NCBI GenBank assembly: GCA_015657735.1
Contig: SSSX01000039.1
Location: forward strand, 1-8,905
Direction: 5' to 3'
Length of the DNA stretch: 8,905 nt
From: Zoogloeaceae bacterium
GTDB taxonomy: Bacteria > Pseudomonadota > Gammaproteobacteria > Burkholderiales > Rhodocyclaceae
Shown here: piece by piece, positions 7,800 through 8,905 of the stretch
Numbering within the stretch: the stretch's first letter is position 1
Layout of the letters: each line of letters begins with the position of its first letter
Notes under the pieces: model-generated
Told to the model about the DNA's origin: nothing
Seen by the model: the letters and a program-made list of their open reading frames with translations, nothing else
Databases searched by the model: none
Made by a program: the position numbers and the translations under genes

Positions 7800-8905
7800 A
7801 GCGCGACAGCCCCCTCGCCGACTGCGTTGATATCGGCCTCATCGTCATCGACAACGGCGGCCGCATCCGCCTGTGGAACGACTGGATCGCGGTGCGCAGC
7901 GGCCAGCTGGCCCGGCAGGCGATCGGATTGACGCTGGGCGAAGCCTTCGGCGCCCACGTCGACCCGCGTCTCGCCCTGGTGATCCGCGAAGCCCTCGATT
8001 TCGGCTGGTCGGCGCGCCTCTCCCACGCCCTGCACCCCAAACCGCTGCCGCTGTTCCAGCCCGACGGCGATCACAGCGAGCGCATGCTGCAGGCCATCGA
8101 CATCACCCCGCTGGAAGTCGACGGCCAGCGCAGCTGCCTGCTGCAGGTCGCCGACGTGACCGAAACCGTGCGCCGCGAAGCCCTGCTCAAACAGCAGGCC
8201 CGCCAGCTGCGCCTCGACCTGCAGCGCCTGTCGCGCGCCCAGGAGGAACTCCGGCGCAGCGAGATGCGCTTCCGCGAACTGGCCCGCCAGGCCCCCGCCG
8301 GCCTCTTCGAAGCCGACGCCCAGGCGCGCTGCCTGTTCTTCAACGATCGCTGCGAGCAGCTCCTCGGCCACCCGCTGCGCGAAGTCGCCGGCACGCCGTG
8401 GCCCGAACTGCTGCCCGCCGACGAGCAGTGCCGCATCCGCGACCGCTGGCAGCTCGCCGTCGAATCGGCGACCCGCTTCGCCGAGGAATTCCGCTACCAG
8501 CACCCGGCCGGCCGGACCCTCTGGATGCGTGCCGAAGCCGGCTCGCTGCGCGACCAGGACGGCCACATCAGCGGCTTCATCGGCACCATCCTCGACATCA
8601 CCGAATTCCACGAGCGGGCCAGCCGCAACGAGTTCCGCGCCAACCACGACAGCCTGACCGGGCTGCTCAACCGCGGCCGCTTCGAGCGCCACCTGCGCGC
8701 GGCGATCTCCGGCGCGCGCGAAGTCACCGACCGCGTCGCGCTGCTGTTCATCGATCTGGACGACTTCAAGTCGATCAACGACACCCACGGCCATCAGGCC
8801 GGCGACACCGTGCTGAAGGTCATCGCCAACCGCGTGCGCCGCGTCGTGCGCGCCGAAGACCGGGTCGCCCGCTACGGCGGCGACGAGTTCGCGGCGCTGC
8901 TCTAC
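7796..8905 (+). CDS. PAS-PAS-GGDEF diguanylate cyclase, 3'-truncated by window edge
   Basis: Sensor enzyme predicted to make the second messenger c-di-GMP from two GTP. The ATG overlaps the cheC stop (ATGA). The visible 370 residues contain an N-terminal PAS-like domain (about 8-123, beginning IGLIVIDNGGRIRLWNDW), a coiled-coil linker (about 124-160), a second PAS domain with PAC end (about 157-270, ending FIGTILDITE) and a GGDEF domain from about 280 (HDSLTGLLNRGRFE). Cyclase residues are present: D320 (metal), N328 and D337 (guanine binding) in FIDLDDFKSINDTHGH, and the canonical signature GGDEF at 361-365. An RxxD inhibitory I-site, R352-D355, lies five residues before the signature, so product inhibition is expected. 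There is no signal peptide or TM helix, so it is cytoplasmic. About 80-100 more residues are needed to complete GGDEF, and an EAL domain could follow outside the window. Confidence 0.92.
   Translation, partial: MKRDSPLADCVDIGLIVIDNGGRIRLWNDWIAVRSGQLARQAIGLTLGEAFGAHVDPRLALVIREALDFGWSARLSHALHPKPLPLFQPDGDHSERMLQAIDITPLEVDGQRSCLLQVADVTETVRREALLKQQARQLRLDLQRLSRAQEELRRSEMRFRELARQAPAGLFEADAQARCLFFNDRCEQLLGHPLREVAGTPWPELLPADEQCRIRDRWQLAVESATRFAEEFRYQHPAGRTLWMRAEAGSLRDQDGHISGFIGTILDITEFHERASRNEFRANHDSLTGLLNRGRFERHLRAAISGAREVTDRVALLFIDLDDFKSINDTHGHQAGDTVLKVIANRVRRVVRAEDRVARYGGDEFAALLY

Noticed and set aside
7754..8794. 346-codon minus-strand frame antisense to the cyclase
   Set aside because: Mirror of the PAS-PAS-GGDEF gene, whose motifs are unmistakable on the plus strand.

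Overview
The window is a high-GC bacterial chromosome segment whose left end lies next to the replication origin: the 3' part of dnaN is followed directly by gyrB in the same orientation. The lack of recF between them, the strong GC bias at third codon positions, a PEP-CTERM secreted protein and a CheY-CheC-diguanylate cyclase cluster together suggest a betaproteobacterium, most likely of the Rhodocyclales (Azoarcus/Thauera/Zoogloea type). That placement is inferred from gene content and was not tested by alignment.

Layout, left to right. (1) 1-822: sliding clamp dnaN, lacking its N-terminus. (2) 823-1025: an intergenic stretch filled by a compound inverted-repeat element that looks like a dispersed repeat, with a near-consensus DnaA box at its left edge. 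(3) 1026-3500: complete gyrB, closed by a very strong terminator at 3545-3590. (4) 3736-4347, minus strand: an exported CHRD-domain protein with a PEP-CTERM sorting tail. (5) 4583-4915, plus strand: a small exported Ala/Lys/Pro-rich protein resembling acid-shock (Asr-like) proteins, followed by a GC-rich hairpin. (6) 5006-5336: a well-formed sigma70-type promoter with two Fur-box-like sites, driving an unrecognised 83-residue protein. (7) 5367-6599, minus strand: a 12-TM MFS transporter, convergent with the small gene. (8) 6737-8905: a divergent operon with a sigma28 (FliA)-like promoter, encoding a stand-alone CheY-like receiver, a CheC-type CheY-P phosphatase and a PAS-PAS-GGDEF diguanylate cyclase that runs off the right edge.

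The first block is core replication machinery: the processivity clamp and the gyrase B subunit. The middle is a patchwork of single-gene units for envelope or stress functions and iron-responsive expression. The right-hand operon is the most coherent functional unit. Its three genes are spaced by 4 bp and by a 4-bp ATGA overlap, so a receiver, its probable phosphatase and a c-di-GMP synthase are made together, apparently as part of the flagellar/chemotaxis regulon. No tRNA, rRNA, CRISPR array, insertion sequence or prophage gene was seen. The longest gene-free stretches are about 200-235 bp and are described under the neighbouring features.
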